A DNA stretch of 7,608 nucleotides from Prevotellaceae bacterium (GTDB taxonomy: Bacteria > Bacteroidota > Bacteroidia > Bacteroidales > UBA932). The position numbers and the translations under genes were made by a program. The DNA is taken from NCBI GenBank assembly GCA_031279735.1, contig JAITHX010000198.1, forward strand, positions 1 through 7,608. Reading direction: 5' to 3'. Position 1 is the first letter of the stretch. Every line of letters starts with the position of its first letter. Positions 5,218 through 7,608 of the stretch are shown here, one piece after another. The notes beneath the pieces were generated by a model that saw nothing but the letters and a program-made list of their open reading frames with translations, was not told the origin of the DNA and searched no databases.

Positions 5218-7140
5218 ATGAAAAAATATATAACCATGAACTCGAAAATAAAAAAGATAAGCACTTTAATTCTGTTCGCCTGCCTGACTGCGGCGTGTAA
5301 CGATTTCGAAGAAGTGAACATCGACCCGACCAAGGCGCTGGAAGATCAGGTCTCGGTCGAAGGTTTGTTGAACAGCTCCATAGCCGACGCTCAGCTGACT
5401 TACTGGGAACGGGATATTTTATTCATCCGAACCTGGTCGTGGGGCGCCCGCTATATTTTCCGCCCGATTCACGGTCCGCAGGTTTTTCAGGACTACAACG
5501 ATTATATGAGCGACTACTGGGTGGCTCTCGCCAAATGGATCTACAATGCGTCGGAAGCTATCCGCATCGGCGAAAGCCGCATAAGCAAAGGCACGGCGTC
5601 GCCCGCCACGAACAATTATGTGCAAATGGCGCGCATCTGGCGAGCGCACCTGTTTTCGGAAGCCGCCGACATGTTCGGACCCTATCCGGCAAAGGAAGGA
5701 TTCGGCGGGGCGAACGCGCAGTTCAGCAGCGTAGCCGAAATCTACGAATATGTTGACGGCGAACTGAAGAAGGCGGTAGCCAGCCTGAACGAAAGCGTCG
5801 AAGTGTCGGGCATCTATGATGCGTTCCATGCCGGCAACATGAAAAAATGGAAGAAATACGGCAACTCGCTCCGCCTTCGCTGCGCCATGAGGTTTCAGCG
5901 CGTCGGAAACACCGGCAGGACACGTTTTGAACAAGCTCTCGCGGATGCAGGCGGGGCCGACAATCTGATTATCGACATGGCTGATAACGCCTCCGTGGCG
6001 CAGGCTCCGACAAGCACTGAGGACGACGCCGGCTCGGTGTTCGACTGCGACTATATCGGCATGCAGGCAACAACTACCGTTTCCAACATCGGATTCGGAC
6101 TCGGCGGAATCAAACTGAGCGACATCGCGACTGCTCCGACCGCCTCCGCCTATAACCTGCCTGCGGAAGCTCTCGCAAACGCCGCGTCGCCAAACGAATA
6201 TCTCGGAATGTATATGCCCGATCATTTGCCGAACAAGACAAACAGCCAGTCGGTGGGGTATTTCTTCGACAAACTTCCTGCGGAAATCGATCCGCGAATC
6301 CTTGCCGTGTATCACATACCGGGTCACAGGCATGATAATTTCTATCCCGAAAACGCGACGAGCATGGAGTTTCCCACAGGTTCGGGAAAGACGCTCGACA
6401 TGACTTATACTTTTTTCACCGCAACCTGCGGCGACTACACCGGCAAAACGGATTTCATCACCGTCATCCGACGCAACAACGCCCTGATGCCGAGCATCGG
6501 AGCAAAGTACCGACGGGGAGAGTTCCGCCGCATGTTTTTCGCAAACTGGGAAACTTGTTTCCTTCTCGCCGAAGCCGCGGTTTACGGATGGAACACCGGC
6601 AAAACGGCACGAGAATGGTATGAACGCGGAGTTCGCGCCAGCTTCGAATATCACGGATTGAGCCGCTTCGCCGACGAATACCTGAAAAGCAAGGATTACA
6701 ACCGATTGGGAACAAGCGTAAGTTTCGACCACGTGGTGGAAGCGCAACCCGCAACGATGAAACGCAAGGTCTATGGAACGAACGTAATGGAGGACGTGGT
6801 TTACAATTATCCGAACAGCGTGGCCGGCACGAACAACGACCCGCTGACAAAAATCATGACTCAGAAATATATCGCCCAATGCCCGTGGTTGCCGCAGGAA
6901 GCCACGAACGACTATCGCCGCACCGGTCGTCCGTTCTTTGAAAATCCCTGCATGGAAGCCCAATTGCCCTTCATGCCCTTCGCAACCGATCCTTTCGCAA
7001 CCGACATAAAAAACGTGTATCGGCGCGTCCGCTATCCGTTTAGCCTTGCAACGAAAGACCCGCAAGGATATGCCAAAGCCCTCGAACTGCTCGAAGGCGC
7101 GGATAGACCGGAAACACCGCTCGTGTGGCAGTTACGGTAG
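5218..7140 (+). CDS. susD-like: SusD/RagB-like nutrient-binding outer-membrane lipoprotein
   Basis: The product is predicted to be the surface-exposed, substrate-binding lid of the SusC-like channel encoded just upstream; 6 bases separate the genes, so they should be co-transcribed. A lipoprotein signal peptide ends at LTAAC with C27 as the likely lipidated residue, followed by NDFEE, as in many SusD proteins. C22 is a weaker alternative. The body matches the SusD/RagB 'nutrient-binding' branch: ARIWRAHLFSEAADMFGPYP (138-157), AFHAGNMKKWKKYGNSLRLR (202-221), YRRTGRPFF (566-574) and the C-terminal RRVRYPF (602-608) with a closing tryptophan. At 640 residues it seems long for this branch; the extra length may be loop insertions in the middle. 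An ATG at 5236 (residue 7) after an A-rich stretch gives an equally good signal peptide and may be the true start. The ligand cannot be predicted. Confidence 0.93.
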   Translation: MKKYITMNSKIKKISTLILFACLTAACNDFEEVNIDPTKALEDQVSVEGLLNSSIADAQLTYWERDILFIRTWSWGARYIFRPIHGPQVFQDYNDYMSDYWVALAKWIYNASEAIRIGESRISKGTASPATNNYVQMARIWRAHLFSEAADMFGPYPAKEGFGGANAQFSSVAEIYEYVDGELKKAVASLNESVEVSGIYDAFHAGNMKKWKKYGNSLRLRCAMRFQRVGNTGRTRFEQALADAGGADNLIIDMADNASVAQAPTSTEDDAGSVFDCDYIGMQATTTVSNIGFGLGGIKLSDIATAPTASAYNLPAEALANAASPNEYLGMYMPDHLPNKTNSQSVGYFFDKLPAEIDPRILAVYHIPGHRHDNFYPENATSMEFPTGSGKTLDMTYTFFTATCGDYTGKTDFITVIRRNNALMPSIGAKYRRGEFRRMFFANWETCFLLAEAAVYGWNTGKTAREWYERGVRASFEYHGLSRFADEYLKSKDYNRLGTSVSFDHVVEAQPATMKRKVYGTNVMEDVVYNYPNSVAGTNNDPLTKIMTQKYIAQCPWLPQEATNDYRRTGRPFFENPCMEAQLPFMPFATDPFATDIKNVYRRVRYPFSLATKDPQGYAKALELLEGADRPETPLVWQLR

Positions 7141-7144
7141 TTAG

Positions 7145-7282
7145 AAATTAAGAATTAAGAATTAAGAATTAAGAATTGCCATTCGGAAATTAAGAATTAA
7201 GAATTAAGAATTGCCATTCGGAAATTAAGAATTAAGAATTGCCATTCGGAAATTAAGAATTAAGAATTAAGAATTAAGAATT
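7145..7282 (+). repeat. 7-bp tandem array (aattaag), left arm
   Basis: The array begins 5 bases after the susD stop. It is built of 7-base units (aattaag), interrupted by gccattcgg at 7178-7186, 7213-7221 and 7241-7249. The intervals are 35 and 28 bases, both multiples of 7. It is the reverse complement in type of the array starting near 7305, so the two can pair. As the first sequence transcribed after susD it could form the 3' end structure of the operon mRNA, but it lacks a standard GC stem plus T tract. Confidence 0.9.
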
Positions 7283-7304
7283 GCCTGACGGCTCCATCAC
7301 TCCT

Positions 7305-7608
7305 AATCCCTCCCCGCGTCCGAATGGTAATTCTTAATTTTTAATTTTTAATTCTTAATTCTTAATTTTTAATTCTTAATTCCTCCCCGCGTCCGAATGG
7401 TAATTCTTAATTTTTAATTCTTAATTTTTAATTCTTAATCCCTCCCCGCGTCCGAATGGTAATTCTTAATTTTTAATTTTTAATTTTTAATTTTTAATTC
7501 TTAATCCCTCCCCGCGTCCGAATGGTAATTCTTAATTCTTAATTTTTAATTTTTAATTCTTAATTCTTAATCCCTCCCCGCGTCCGAATGGTAATTCTTA
7601 ATTCTTAA
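7305..7608 (+). repeat. Higher-order 7-bp array with GC-rich spacer, right arm, cut by window end
   Basis: Units of cttaatt/tttaatt alternate with a conserved block cctccccgcgtccgaatgg. The block ends at 7327, 7400, 7459, 7525 and 7591. Steps are 73, 59, 66 and 66 bases, each equal to 3 plus a multiple of 7, so copies differ by whole 7-base units. Its ccgaatgg is the inverse of the left-arm ccattcgg. Between the arms (7283-7304) lies unique sequence. No gene is seen from 7141 to the window end; the array continues beyond it. Confidence 0.9.

Noticed and set aside
5419..7065. 548-codon open frame on the minus strand opposite susD
   Set aside because: It lies wholly inside a well-supported gene, has no recognisable domain or signal, and long antisense frames are common opposite GC-richer codon-biased genes.
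7305..7608. CRISPR-like array with regular 59-73 bp periodicity
   Set aside because: The intervals are low-complexity heptamers that differ only in copy number, not unique spacers.

Overview
The window looks like chromosomal DNA from a Bacteroidales-type member of the Bacteroidota. The main evidence is an adjacent SusC/SusD outer-membrane uptake pair, TAnnTTTG-type promoter boxes, and the absence of clear Shine-Dalgarno sequences ahead of the genes. I cannot name genus or species. Three genes are well supported: a small GNAT acetyltransferase (233-667), a SusC-like TonB-dependent transporter (2032-5211) and a SusD-like nutrient-binding lipoprotein (5218-7140). The last two are 6 bases apart and should form one operon.

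The rest is rich in repeats. The left edge (1-54) is a 9-bp tandem repeat. It is followed by a strong intrinsic terminator (131-175) for a gene outside the window, a possible promoter (188-195) and the GNAT gene. From about 699 to 1561 there is no convincing gene but a mosaic of repeat modules in both orientations: cagatgac/gtcatctg palindromes, a 'gttatttctaacacat' module present three times, GCGCAAAGG-type modules, caccgc-NNN-gcggtg hairpins with T tracts, a G-rich minisatellite that fits a G-quadruplex pattern, and a nested GC-rich inverted repeat. From 1652 to 1882 lies a separate array of eleven 21-bp units. It keeps a reading frame open but contains one 20-bp step that changes the repeated peptide. 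A Bacteroidota-like promoter (about 1970-2000) follows, just before susC.

SusC (1059 aa) has a signal peptide, an N-terminal carboxypeptidase-regulatory-like domain, a TonB-box-like segment, a plug and a barrel. SusD (640 aa) is a lipoprotein of the SusD/RagB nutrient-binding family. By family knowledge the two form a lidded outer-membrane importer for an oligosaccharide or peptide. No enzyme, sensor or sigma/anti-sigma gene is in the window, so the substrate is unknown.

After susD, from 7145 to the right edge, there are two arrays of a 7-bp A/T-rich unit in opposite orientation. They are punctuated by CCATTCGG-type blocks on the left and by a GC-rich block (cctccccgcgtccgaatgg) on the right. 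The latter recurs five times at distances that differ by exact multiples of 7. I see no complete new defence or mobile system here; the novelty lies in the repeat architecture.
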